Shown here piece by piece: positions 15,609-23,181 of a DNA stretch of 28,627 nt. Under the pieces are notes generated by a model. It was not told the origin of the DNA. It made no database searches and worked only from the letters and a program-made list of their open reading frames with translations. Numbering within the stretch: position 1 is the first letter of the stretch; every line of letters begins with the position of its first letter. Source of the stretch: Actinomycetes bacterium (GTDB lineage: Bacteria; Actinomycetota; Actinomycetes; Propionibacteriales; Nocardioidaceae); the NCBI GenBank assembly GCA_023417775.1, contig JAEZEJ010000035.1, forward strand, positions 1 to 28,627, in the 5' to 3' direction. Made by a program: the position numbers and the translations under genes.

Positions 15609-16406
15609 TCAGTTCCACGGACGCGGGAAGAAGAACGGCACCCGGCGCTGATAGTCGCGATAGCCCGGCCGGTCCTGCATCCGCTGCTCGGTCCGCTTCG
15701 CCCCGGTGGCGTACATGAGGAAATACGACATCGCGGCGGGAGCCGGCCAGGTCCAACCGCCGGGAGCCGAGGCCGATGCCACCACCCATGCCCCGTCCCA
15801 GACGATCGAGTCACCCAGATAGTTGGGGTGGCGGGAGATGCCCCAGAGGCCTGTGTCGAGCACCTGCGGCTTGTCCTCATCGTCGCGGGCCTTGTAGGCA
15901 TCCTTCTGCCGATCGGCGATCGTCTCGATCACCAGACCACCGGCCATGACCGCGAGGCCCAGCGGGAAGAGCACTCGTCGCGCCGACCGCGGAAGCGTGC
16001 TGGCGGCGGCGAGCTGCACCGGCGCCGACACCAACAGCTGGGCGAGGCCCTGAGTGACGAAGACCTTCGCCACCACCTTCGGCGTCGAGTCCCCGTCGAG
16101 ATACTCCGTATACCGCGGATCCTCCTCATCGCTGTCCCGCAGCCGGCCCATCATCAGCGAGGACAACCGCGCCGCCCACGCCGTCGCGACGGCGGCCGTC
16201 GACCACCGCCGCCACGGGTCGCCGCTCCCGCTGACCGCGCTCGACACGGCGATGGCGGCCAGCCCCGGCCCCCAGGCGGCATCGGCGTAGTCCCGCCGTC
16301 CCCGGCGCAGCGCGGCGACAGCCGTCGCCCCCTGCACAGCCGCCACGACGAGCCCCGCGCGCCGCGACACCTTCGCCAGACTGCGCCGGTCGACCGACAT
16401 CGCCAT
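15609..16406 (-). CDS. DUF1295 family membrane protein (steroid 5-alpha-reductase / ICMT-like fold)
   Basis: A 265-residue integral membrane protein with about five or six hydrophobic segments. The C-terminal block GLWGISRHPNYLGDSIVWDG, with SYFLMYATGAKRTEQRM and the end GYRDYQRRVPFFFPRPW, is the DUF1295 hallmark shared with NADPH-dependent sterol reductases and isoprenylcysteine methyltransferases. The substrate is unknown. The start overlaps the stop of the upstream flavin-family gene by one base (TGATG) without its own ribosome site, implying coupling; an internal ATG at 16400 is an alternative. It converges closely on the HAD gene, only 6 bp apart. Confidence 0.9.
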   Translation of the reverse strand: MAMSVDRRSLAKVSRRAGLVVAAVQGATAVAALRRGRRDYADAAWGPGLAAIAVSSAVSGSGDPWRRWSTAAVATAWAARLSSLMMGRLRDSDEEDPRYTEYLDGDSTPKVVAKVFVTQGLAQLLVSAPVQLAAASTLPRSARRVLFPLGLAVMAGGLVIETIADRQKDAYKARDDEDKPQVLDTGLWGISRHPNYLGDSIVWDGAWVVASASAPGGWTWPAPAAMSYFLMYATGAKRTEQRMQDRPGYRDYQRRVPFFFPRPWN

Positions 16407-16888
16407 CAGCCGTTCGGCTCGACGACGCCGTGACGGGCATCGTAGGTGTCGCCGGTGATCTTGGTCTTCACCAGGCTGATGACCGAGGCGATCTTGCCAC
16501 CGGGCGTGTCCCAGAACTCCGCCTTGTCGACGGTCACCCTCAGAAGCGTCGAGTTCTCGCCCTCGGGCCCCTCCGGCAGCCAGGCCTCGGCGAAGGTCGT
16601 CCAGAGCTCGCGCAGCTTCTCCACGTCATCGACCACCTCCGCGCGCCCCGTCAACGACACCCAGGTGTCCGACGAGCTGAAGGACAGCAGCACCTCGGGC
16701 CGCGCCCGCACATCCTGGGTGTGCTCGGTGTCCCGCGCGGTGATGAACCACAACTGCTGGGGATCCAGATCGGTCTCCTGCCGCGCCATCGGGATGCTGC
16801 GCAGGGAGCCGTCATCGGTCGTCGTCGTGAACATGCAGATGGGCAGGCCCTCGAGCAGCTCGTCCACGGTCTTCTGTTCGTCGCTCAT
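16406..16888 (-). CDS. pyridoxamine 5'-phosphate oxidase-like flavin protein (general stress protein type)
   Basis: A 160-residue split-barrel flavin/F420-type protein. Visible parts: the first strand ICMFTTTTDDGSLRSIPMA, LWFITARDTEHTQDVRARPE, LLSFSSSDTWVSLTGRAEVV, and EFWDTPGGKIASVISLVKTK, matching the general-stress-protein-26-like branch of the PNPOx superfamily. These proteins bind FMN or a similar cofactor; true pyridoxamine oxidase activity is not expected. The start at 16888 is preferred over an ATG at 16921 because a TAGCGT -10 box at 16924-16929 would place the transcription start between the two. It is coupled to the DUF1295 gene. Confidence 0.88.
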   Translation of the reverse strand: MSDEQKTVDELLEGLPICMFTTTTDDGSLRSIPMARQETDLDPQQLWFITARDTEHTQDVRARPEVLLSFSSSDTWVSLTGRAEVVDDVEKLRELWTTFAEAWLPEGPEGENSTLLRVTVDKAEFWDTPGGKIASVISLVKTKITGDTYDARHGVVEPNG

Positions 16889-16923
16889 GATCTGCCGCCT
16901 CTTCTCGTCGGGTCTGACCATTC

Positions 16924-16929
16924 ACGCTA
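16924..16929 (-). promoter_or_regulatory. -10 box of the flavin-protein / DUF1295 operon
   Basis: TAGCGT on the minus strand, about 35 nt before the ATG at 16888. The same hexamer precedes rfbB and the RsbW-like gene. It supports the downstream start because the ATG at 16921 would be upstream of the expected +1. Confidence 0.45.
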
Positions 16930-16971
16930 CGACCGAGTCGTCCTCCGCGCGCGATGACCGAGGATCGGACC

Positions 16972-16977
16972 CACACT
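16972..16977 (+). promoter_or_regulatory. -10-like box of the SRPBCC gene (leaderless)
   Basis: CACACT lies exactly 6 nt before the ATG at 16984. The first base departs from TANNNT, as in the aldolase promoter. The adjoining GGGGAG touches the ATG directly, too close to act as a ribosome site. Confidence 0.4.
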
Positions 16978-16983
16978 GGGGAG

Positions 16984-17418
16984 ATGACCTCCGTCTCCCG
17001 CACCTTCACCGTCGATCCCACCCCCGATCGCGTCCTCGGCTATCTCAAGGACTTCTCCAACGCCCCCGAGTGGGACCCCGGCACCGAATGGTGCGAACGC
17101 ATCGACGACGGGCCCATCGCCCCGGGCAGCCGGTGGAAGAACCGCTCGAAGATCGCCGGTGTCTCCACCGAGCTCGTCTACGAGCTCAAGGAGCTGACCG
17201 ACGATCGAGTCGTCTTCGAGGGAAAGAACGACACCGCGACCGCGACCGACACGATCACAGTCCGCCCCCACGAGGGCGGCAGCGAGATCACCTACGACGC
17301 CCATATCCAGATGCACGGCATCGCGAGGGCCGCCGACCCGGTGATGAAACTGGTCTTCGAGAAGATCGGCACCGACACCGAGGACGACCTGGTCACGATC
17401 CTGAATCGGCTCGCCTGA
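16984..17418 (+). CDS. SRPBCC (polyketide cyclase/START-like) family protein
   Basis: A 144-residue helix-grip protein: SRTFTVDPTPDRVLGYLKDF, then NAPEWDPGTEWCERI, alternating strands with VVFEGKNDTATATDTITVRP, and a long C-terminal helix FEKIGTDTEDDLVTILNRL. This fits the ligand-binding SRPBCC superfamily. No catalytic motif can be assigned, and ligands range from lipids to polyketides. An ATG at 16954 would add 10 residues, but the 16984 start begins at the first strand as usual and has a -10-like box 6 nt upstream. It diverges from the flavin-family gene. Confidence 0.85.
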   Translation: MTSVSRTFTVDPTPDRVLGYLKDFSNAPEWDPGTEWCERIDDGPIAPGSRWKNRSKIAGVSTELVYELKELTDDRVVFEGKNDTATATDTITVRPHEGGSEITYDAHIQMHGIARAADPVMKLVFEKIGTDTEDDLVTILNRLA

Positions 17419-17455
17419 GCCCCGTCGGCGATCGGCGCGAAGGCCGGGGAGGCCT

Positions 17456-17461
17456 TAGCGT
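17456..17461 (+). promoter_or_regulatory. -10 box of the RsbW-like gene (leaderless)
   Basis: TAGCGT lies exactly 6 nt before the GTG at 17468. The GGGGAGG just upstream of the box is too far from the start codon for ribosome binding. Confidence 0.55.
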
Positions 17462-17467
17462 TGTCCC

Positions 17468-17884
17468 GTGTCCTCGATCCACGTCCCCGACGACCCGTGC
17501 ACGACGATCCACCTCGCGTGCTCAGCGGCCGTCGCGCGGCGTGCCCGAGCCCTGATGCGGGCCGAACTCGAGGATGCCGACATCCGCCAGGAGGTCATCG
17601 ACGACGCCGTCCTCGTCCTCTCCGAACTGGTGGCCAATGCGGTCGAGCACGGTCATCCCGACCAGCAGGGCCGCATCGAGGTCTCCTGGTGCATCCACGA
17701 CGGTTACGTCCGCATCAGCGTCCATGACGCCGGGCAGGCCCCCGATCTGCGTCCCGTGCAGGTCCCCGACGACGCGGTCAGCGGGCGGGGCCTCTCGATC
17801 GTCGACTACATCTGCCGATCCTGGGATGTCGAGCACGACGCCGGCTTGCGCATCACCGCCGAGCTGGACTACTCCACCGCCTGA
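17468..17884 (+). CDS. RsbW-like histidine-kinase-type ATPase (anti-sigma factor family)
   Basis: A 138-residue stand-alone GHKL ATPase domain of the HATPase_c_2 type. The N box is SELVANAVEHG (about 53-63), the G1 box VHDAGQAP and the G2 box SGRGLSIVDYICRSWDVEHD. Such proteins in Actinobacteria act as anti-sigma factors or serine kinases of anti-sigma antagonists. No sigma factor or antagonist gene is next to it, so its partner is elsewhere. The start is GTG; the 3' end overlaps the convergent HTTM gene by 16 bp, so the two transcripts must overlap. Confidence 0.88.
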   Translation: MSSIHVPDDPCTTIHLACSAAVARRARALMRAELEDADIRQEVIDDAVLVLSELVANAVEHGHPDQQGRIEVSWCIHDGYVRISVHDAGQAPDLRPVQVPDDAVSGRGLSIVDYICRSWDVEHDAGLRITAELDYSTA

Positions 17885-18918
17885 GGCGCCGGCTCCTTCC
17901 CGCCCCCGGCGGTCTCGCGCCGTCGCAATCGCGCCACCATCACCGGCCACCGACGATCCACCTGTTCTCGTGCCAGTCGACTCGCCTGCCGCCAGGTCGT
18001 GTCGCGGATGAAGATCATGTCGCTCAGGATCATGACCAGCGAGAACCAGGGAAGCGCAAGCAGCAGGCCGATGCCCGCGTGCATCGAGGTGATGGCCACC
18101 AGCCCGAAGATCCGGGTCCACCGGTTGAGCAGGGTGAACGGGAACAGCAACTGCATGTAGACGCTCATCCACGTGGCGACGATCACGAGGGGCGTGAGGT
18201 GCCAGACGAGCTCGTTCAGCCAGGGGAAGAGCGTGAGCTGCTCCAGCCGCAGTGGGTAGTAGGCCGCGATGCCCTGCTCCCACATCGTGCCTTCCATCTT
18301 CCACAGTGCGCTCGAGAAGTAGATGACGCACAGCTGGGCCCCGATGAGGATCACCGCGATGTTGTTGCTCAGTACCGGCATCCAACGGGGCAGCGACCAT
18401 CCCCGGAAGCCCAGCGGCTCGGGTTCGCCCTTCAACCGGCGACGGCGCGCGTCGAGCGACCACCGGCGCGAGGTGTCGGCGAGCAGCAGGAACAGCAGCA
18501 TGACCCGGAAGGTCTGATAGTGACCGGTATTGAGGATCAACGGGTTCACCGAGATATAGCCGAGCCAGAAGATGACGAACAGCGGGCCGATGATCCGCAT
18601 CCGCCAACCCAGCATGTAGGCGACCGCCAGCGCCGCGAGGATCGCGACCTTGATGTAGAGGACGGGGTCGGAGTCGTACCGGGAGAACAGCGACGAGATC
18701 GGCCAGATGAAGTCATTCGCCGATGACGTGCTGTACAGAGCCTCCCCCCAGCGGGAGCCCTGCCCGAAGGAGTACGAGTAGTTCGGCAGATACAACGCCA
18801 GGATCAGCAGCGTCATGGCGCCGAATCCCATCCGCATGACCGCCAACCCGTAGGTGGCGTGACGGCCGGAGTACATCCAGCCCAGCAGACGCTCCCAGAG
18901 AGCAGACACCGCACTCAT
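17869..18918 (-). CDS. HTTM domain membrane protein (vitamin K-dependent gamma-carboxylase-like)
   Basis: A 349-residue polytopic protein with about seven to nine membrane segments. The start LAVMRMGFGAMTLLILALYL, then SVNPLILNTGHYQTFRVMLL, IYFSSALWKMEGTMWEQGIA, and SMHAGIGLLLALPWFSLVMI are typical of the horizontally transferred transmembrane (HTTM) domain related to eukaryotic gamma-glutamyl carboxylase. Bacterial members have mostly unknown substrates. Its ATG overlaps the stop of the DUF5819 gene by 4 nt, so the two are co-translated and probably form one envelope complex. The cytoplasmic tail is Arg-rich. Confidence 0.9.
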   Translation of the reverse strand: MSAVSALWERLLGWMYSGRHATYGLAVMRMGFGAMTLLILALYLPNYSYSFGQGSRWGEALYSTSSANDFIWPISSLFSRYDSDPVLYIKVAILAALAVAYMLGWRMRIIGPLFVIFWLGYISVNPLILNTGHYQTFRVMLLFLLLADTSRRWSLDARRRRLKGEPEPLGFRGWSLPRWMPVLSNNIAVILIGAQLCVIYFSSALWKMEGTMWEQGIAAYYPLRLEQLTLFPWLNELVWHLTPLVIVATWMSVYMQLLFPFTLLNRWTRIFGLVAITSMHAGIGLLLALPWFSLVMILSDMIFIRDTTWRQASRLAREQVDRRWPVMVARLRRRETAGGGKEPAPQAVE

Positions 18919-19820
18919 TCCTCACCCCCGGCTCCGGCATCGCCGTCCGTCTCGTCATCGGCGCGTTCCCCATCGGTCTGGCCGCTCCCCGTCTCCGCCG
19001 ACACACCGGCGTGCTCGGCCCATCGGGTGAACGATCGGGCGAAGGCATCCCGATCTTGGGCGGACCATTCCATGACCGGGCGCCACCCCAGGTCCGTGTA
19101 GCTCGAGCCCGGAGGCCGCGCGGAGTCGTCGAATCGGTCCTCCCACCGGATGACGGGGCTGTAGACCGAGCGCACCTGCACACCCAGAACCTCGCCCTCG
19201 TCCTCCCACATCGCATAGGCGACCTGCGTCGCATAGGACGTGACGAAGTTCGAGACCCGGATGAACGAGTTGACCGCTCCACTGTTCGCCTCGTCGGCTT
19301 CGAGCAGAGCCGCCCGCAGCGGGTTCAGGTCGTGATCGCGGTGGAAGTTCTCCTCGGCCACCTGCTTCTGAGCATCCGTCAGCTCGCCGTAGGCCCCCAT
19401 CAACCGCTCCGCGGCGAGCACGGTGAGCTGCTTGCGGAGCACTCGTCGGTAGGGGGCCGCCAGCTCGACACCGGTGGCGTCGATCCACGCCGTCTCGACG
19501 CGCTCACCGTCCGGCTTCTCGACCCAGGCGCGCACCCAGAGATTGCGGTCGCTGCTGGCCGGGTCGGGGGCGAAGATGCGGTAGTCCTGCACGAGATAGG
19601 GGTTGATGTAGCTGTCGGCGGCGCGGCCCGGCAGGACGTCGTATTTCAGTCCGCTGTAGGGCGTATTGAAGGTCGCGGTCAGCAGAATGTGGGTAGCCGC
19701 CACGACCAGCGCCACCGCCGCGGCCGCACTGGCCGCGCGAGACACCCGCACCGGCGGACTCTGTTCGCGCGATGTGCGCCTGCCGTCGGCGCCGCGCACC
19801 GAGGACTTCTCATTACTCAT
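18915..19820 (-). CDS. DUF5819 family membrane-anchored protein
   Basis: A 301-residue protein with one N-terminal membrane helix (about 29-49) and an extracytoplasmic domain. It contains NPYLVQDYRIFAPDPASSDR followed by NLWVRAW, a block typical of DUF5819, and later NSFIRVSNFVTSYATQVA and a disordered acidic tail (about 270-301). The function is unknown. DUF5819 genes are recurrently found beside HTTM genes in Actinobacteria, and here they overlap (ATGA). The segment VETAWIDATGVEL suggests a beta-rich domain. The ribosome site is weak (GGAGG 13 nt upstream). Confidence 0.87.
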   Translation of the reverse strand: MSNEKSSVRGADGRRTSREQSPPVRVSRAASAAAAVALVVAATHILLTATFNTPYSGLKYDVLPGRAADSYINPYLVQDYRIFAPDPASSDRNLWVRAWVEKPDGERVETAWIDATGVELAAPYRRVLRKQLTVLAAERLMGAYGELTDAQKQVAEENFHRDHDLNPLRAALLEADEANSGAVNSFIRVSNFVTSYATQVAYAMWEDEGEVLGVQVRSVYSPVIRWEDRFDDSARPPGSSYTDLGWRPVMEWSAQDRDAFARSFTRWAEHAGVSAETGSGQTDGERADDETDGDAGAGGEE

Positions 19821-19864
19821 GGTCTGACCGCGTCCTCCACGATGATGCTTGCTTGACGTGCCGA

Positions 19865-19905
19865 GGACGGCGACCCCGGAGCGAGATGCTCCGGAGCCGC
19901 CGTCC
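19865..19905 (-). terminator. strong hairpin terminator after the LPXTG gene
   Basis: Outer stem GGACGGCG (19865-19872) with CGCCGTCC (19898-19905) and inner stem CCGGAGC (19876-19882) with GCTCCGG (19888-19894), loop 5 nt. It lies 15 nt beyond the stop of the LPXTG protein gene and separates it from the DUF5819-HTTM pair. Confidence 0.78.
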
Positions 19906-19919
19906 CTATCCTCCGGCGA

Positions 19920-22889
19920 TCACTCGTGGTCGAGTGATCCTTCCCGACGAGACCAGGCGATGAAGCCCAGACCAGCCGCGAGGATGAGCACACCGATCGG
20001 CAGTGCGGCCGCGCCCGAATCCGCACCGGTCCGCGGCAACTTGCCGCCACCGCCACCATCGGTATCGCTGCCACGGCCGTCGGTGTCCGAGCCACCGTCG
20101 GTGTCGGTACCCGGATCAGTGCCCGGGTCCGTCGCCGCGGCAGTCACGGTCACCGCATCCTGAGCGGTATTGCCGTCGGCATCGGATGCCAGCAGGACAT
20201 AGCCGCCAGGCGACACACCTGCCGGAACCGGGTAGGTGGTACCAGCCGGGAACGAACCGCTGCCATCGGTCGTGACGACGATCGCCGGACCGACGGGATC
20301 GCCGTTCGCATCCGTGAGCACCACCGTGACCTCGGTGTTCGGCGGCCATCCATCGCTGGACACCGGCAGATCCGTTCCGGCCTGGACCGGATCATCCGCC
20401 ACGAGGGTCGGGTCGTACTCCGTCGGAACCGTGACCGTCACCGTGTCCTGTGCGCTGTTGCCGTCGGCATCGGATGCCAGCAGGACATAGTCGCCAGGCG
20501 ACACACCTGCCGGAACCGGGTAGGTGGTACCAGCGGGGAACGAACCGCTGCCATCGGTCGTGACGGTGATCGCCGGACCGACGGCGTCGCCGTTCGCATC
20601 CGTGAGCACCATCGTGACCTCGGTGTTCGGCGGCCATCCATCGCTGGACACCGGCAGATCCGTTCCGGCCTGGACGGGATCATCCGCCACGAGGCTCGGG
20701 TCGTACTCCTCGCCCGGATCCGTTCCCGGCTCAGTGCCGGTGTCGGTGTCCGTTCCTGGATCGGTATCGGTATCGGTTCCCGGATCGGTATCCGTGTCAG
20801 TACCCGGATCGGTATCGGTATCGGTTCCCGGATCCGTATCGGTATCGGTTCCCGGATCGGTTCCAGGTTCCGTACCCGGATCCGCAGCACCATCGGTGAC
20901 CGTGATGTTCACCGAGTCACTGCCCGCGGGCTCGCCACCCACGGTCTGCGCGGCGACGATCGTGTGATCGCCGACCTCGAGACCCGGGATGTCGAGCGTC
21001 CAGGTGCCGTCGTCCTCGACCGTGGTCGTCTCCGTGACGTCCCCGACGGTGACGGTGATCGTCGCGCCCGGCTCGCCGGTACCCGAGACCGGCACCGTGA
21101 CGGTGCCGTCGGCTCCGACCGGGACCTGGTCACCCTCGGAAGGATCGGTGATGACGACATCCTCGATCACATCCTCCTGCGCCCGCACGGACGACGAGGC
21201 CAGATCCAGGTTCACGACCGAGGCGCCCGGGAAGAGCCCGAGGCTCAGGGCGCTGACCGTGAAGCCCTCGCCGTTCTCGAGATGGCTCGGCTGCGCCGGA
21301 TCCTTCAACGTCGGCTGATCGTTGATGGTGATCGAAGCGACCTGATCGATGATCGTCTTCAGCAGCGCATCCTCACCGAGGAGGCCCGTGACGATCGGCC
21401 CGGTGATGCCGTTCAGCGTGCTCGAGAGGTTGCTGATCAACGTGTTGATCACTGGTTGCAGCAGCGGTCCAACCTCGCCGAGAACCGGGCCGAGGAGCGC
21501 CGTGACCGGGTTGAGCAGCAGACCGAGAACGCTCGAATCGAGAATTTGCAGGCTCGCCGCAGGGTAGCCTTCGACACCCAGCACGCCGCCCAGGGTCGCC
21601 GTGTTGCCATCCGCGTCCTGCAGAACGATCTGCGTGTCGGTGACCGGGAGACCGATGAGGGAGACACCGAGCTGGACGTCGATGTTGACGCCCAGGCCGT
21701 AGACCGCGTCCGTCACCAGATTGGTGACCTTCGCCGTCAGCGCATTCGGGTAGGCGGCAGCATCGCCGGTCAGCGCATTCGTGACGCCGCTGACGATGGT
21801 GTTGACCACGTCATCGGAGAGCACATCGGTGTTGGCCGGCAGGGTGCTGAGGGTGAGTCCCTCATACGGACCGCCGGGGCCGACGAGCAGCTGCTCGAGG
21901 TTGACATTGACCGAGCCGGTCGACAGATCGATGTTGATCGACGCATCGTCGTTGACCGAGCCGTCCTCGTTCGCCGTCGCGTTGTTGATCGGCGTCTGGA
22001 GCAGCTCGTTACGCACGCTGTCGACGAGGCCCGTGGTGTCGATACTGAGCTCGTTCAGTGAGGCATTGATGCCACCGACGAACGGGATACTGATCGCGTC
22101 GAGACCGGTGACGAGCGTGTTGACGATCCCGTAGACGGTCCCGCCGGGTCCCACCAAGCCATCGAGCGCCGTACCGGCCTCGCCGACCACACCGTCGACC
22201 GCGCCGACGACACCGTCGAGGGCCGGGGCGTGGAAGTTCAGCCCGAGATCGGCCAGCACGTACTCCGAGTCGACATCGGCACCGGTCGCCTCGGCCCGGG
22301 AGGCCATGGCACCGAGCTCGAGTTCGAACTGGTCGATCAGCTGCTCGGTCACTCCGTCGAGGTTGAGCTGACGAAGCAGGTCGATCAGATTGACCGTGGC
22401 CGGGCCATAGGCGCCGGGGTTCTCCGGATCGATCGCGATCGTGCCGTCCGCGCCGACCGCGCCGGCGCTGGCGATCGAGCCATCGGCCGACTCCGACGAA
22501 GCGAAGGAGTGCAGCGCGCCGACCTCGCCGAGGTCGAGCAGACCGGCACCCTCCGGCGTGCTGATCAGCGGAAGCGTCAGGCCATTGCCGAGTCCGATCT
22601 CCAGAGCACCGAGCGCGCCGATGTTCAGCGGATTGGCGTTCGGACCCGGGTCGCTCAGGTTGCCGCTCTCCGTGAAGGCGGTCTCGAGCAGCTGCATATC
22701 CAGAACATCGGAGTAGATGACCTGGCCGAGGGCTTCAGAGTCGTCCTCCGGCGCGGCGGTCGCCGCCCCGGCTCCGAGCATGCCGCCGACGAGCGCCCCC
22801 GCCGCTCCCGCGGCCACCCATCGACGGACTGTACTTCTTCCTGTGGACCGTGGTGGCCCGTTTCTTAGACGATTCCAGTGTGAATCCAT
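19920..22889 (-). CDS. LPXTG-anchored surface protein with choice-of-anchor G domain and repeats
   Basis: A 989-residue cell-wall protein. A signal peptide (about 1-46, VRRWVAAGAAGALVGGMLGA) is followed by a large beta-rich region (about 50-590) that matches choice-of-anchor G proteins: GQVIYSDVLDMQLLETAF, PNANPLNIGALGAL, FASSESADGSIASAG. A bacterial Ig-like domain (about 610-700) includes VPVSGTGEPGATITVTVGDV. Next come a low-complexity Asp/Thr/Pro/Gly stalk of GTDTDTDP repeats (about 668-725) and two nearly identical 96-residue modules (about 728-919). The end has LPRTG, a hydrophobic helix and SRREGSLDHE, a canonical sortase signal. The start has GGGGA 3 nt upstream. The long leader is structured. 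The likely role is adhesion or surface display. Confidence 0.93.
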   Translation of the reverse strand: MDSHWNRLRNGPPRSTGRSTVRRWVAAGAAGALVGGMLGAGAATAAPEDDSEALGQVIYSDVLDMQLLETAFTESGNLSDPGPNANPLNIGALGALEIGLGNGLTLPLISTPEGAGLLDLGEVGALHSFASSESADGSIASAGAVGADGTIAIDPENPGAYGPATVNLIDLLRQLNLDGVTEQLIDQFELELGAMASRAEATGADVDSEYVLADLGLNFHAPALDGVVGAVDGVVGEAGTALDGLVGPGGTVYGIVNTLVTGLDAISIPFVGGINASLNELSIDTTGLVDSVRNELLQTPINNATANEDGSVNDDASINIDLSTGSVNVNLEQLLVGPGGPYEGLTLSTLPANTDVLSDDVVNTIVSGVTNALTGDAAAYPNALTAKVTNLVTDAVYGLGVNIDVQLGVSLIGLPVTDTQIVLQDADGNTATLGGVLGVEGYPAASLQILDSSVLGLLLNPVTALLGPVLGEVGPLLQPVINTLISNLSSTLNGITGPIVTGLLGEDALLKTIIDQVASITINDQPTLKDPAQPSHLENGEGFTVSALSLGLFPGASVVNLDLASSSVRAQEDVIEDVVITDPSEGDQVPVGADGTVTVPVSGTGEPGATITVTVGDVTETTTVEDDGTWTLDIPGLEVGDHTIVAAQTVGGEPAGSDSVNITVTDGAADPGTEPGTDPGTDTDTDPGTDTDTDPGTDTDTDPGTDTDTDPGTDTDTGTEPGTDPGEEYDPSLVADDPVQAGTDLPVSSDGWPPNTEVTMVLTDANGDAVGPAITVTTDGSGSFPAGTTYPVPAGVSPGDYVLLASDADGNSAQDTVTVTVPTEYDPTLVADDPVQAGTDLPVSSDGWPPNTEVTVVLTDANGDPVGPAIVVTTDGSGSFPAGTTYPVPAGVSPGGYVLLASDADGNTAQDAVTVTAAATDPGTDPGTDTDGGSDTDGRGSDTDGGGGGKLPRTGADSGAAALPIGVLILAAGLGFIAWSRREGSLDHE
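20133..20708 (-). repeat. tandem 288-bp (96-residue) module duplication in the LPXTG gene
   Basis: Two copies, 20421-20708 and 20133-20420, are offset by exactly 288 bp. Both encode EYDP(S/T)LVADDPVQAG...VPAGVSPG(D/G)YVLLASDADGN. The core differs at only a handful of bases, so the duplication is recent or homogenised by recombination. Confidence 0.9.
20715..20884 (-). repeat. short in-frame tandem repeats encoding GTDTDTDP units
   Basis: About four full 24-bp units (plus-strand core GGATCGGTATCGGTATCGG) with degenerate flanks encode a Asp/Thr/Pro/Gly stalk. Such arrays vary in length by slipped replication. It is coding, not a CRISPR array. Confidence 0.85.
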
Positions 22890-22923
22890 GAGTCCCCATC
22901 CGAACTATGGATCGACGCGAGGC

Positions 22924-22983
22924 CGATACCGAGCAAAATACGGGGCGGACATCTCACCCCGTTGCGGGGACGGTATCGTCCGC
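22924..22983 (-). promoter_or_regulatory. structured 5' leader of the LPXTG gene
   Basis: Part of the 292-bp gap (22890-23181) before the LPXTG gene. An 8-bp inverted repeat CGATACCG (22924-22931) / CGGTATCG (22971-22978) encloses CCCCG-TTG-CGGGG (22957-22969). A second 6-bp stem GCGGAC (22945-22950) / GTCCGC (22978-22983) crosses the first, so they form a pseudoknot or exclude each other. I cannot match it to a known riboswitch. The rest of the gap is relatively AT-rich and holds the TRAP operon terminator; I could not place a promoter. Confidence 0.45.
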
Positions 22984-23121
22984 TAAAACGGATGACCCCC
23001 TTCTATACGAGAGGGAACGCTCCGATTAGCCCTCATCCGGAGCAAATCACCCGCAATACCGGAACATTCTTACCGCAAAAGTTCCCATCACCGTCTGCTC
23101 GCAGAGTGGGACATATGACAG

Positions 23122-23160
23122 GAGCCGCGGAGCGTCCTCACTGAGGACGGTCCGCGGCTC
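23122..23160 (-). terminator. long hairpin terminator of the TRAP operon
   Basis: A 10-bp stem GAGCCGCGGA (23122-23131) / TCCGCGGCTC (23151-23160), one G-G mismatch, then CGTCCTCA (23133-23140) / TGAGGACG (23142-23149). It is the longest hairpin in the window and lies 22 bp beyond the dctM stop. Confidence 0.85.
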
Positions 23161-23181
23161 CCGATTCGGGTCAGTGATCCG

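Noticed and set aside
20715..20884. Array of short regular repeats resembling a CRISPR
   Set aside because: Units are 24 bp, contiguous without unique spacers, and in frame within the surface protein stalk.
22890..23100. Cyclic-di-AMP or cyclic-di-GMP riboswitch in the LPXTG leader
   Set aside because: GGGGTGAG and a GC hairpin recall parts of such elements, but the conserved cores could not be matched; kept only as an unclassified structured leader.
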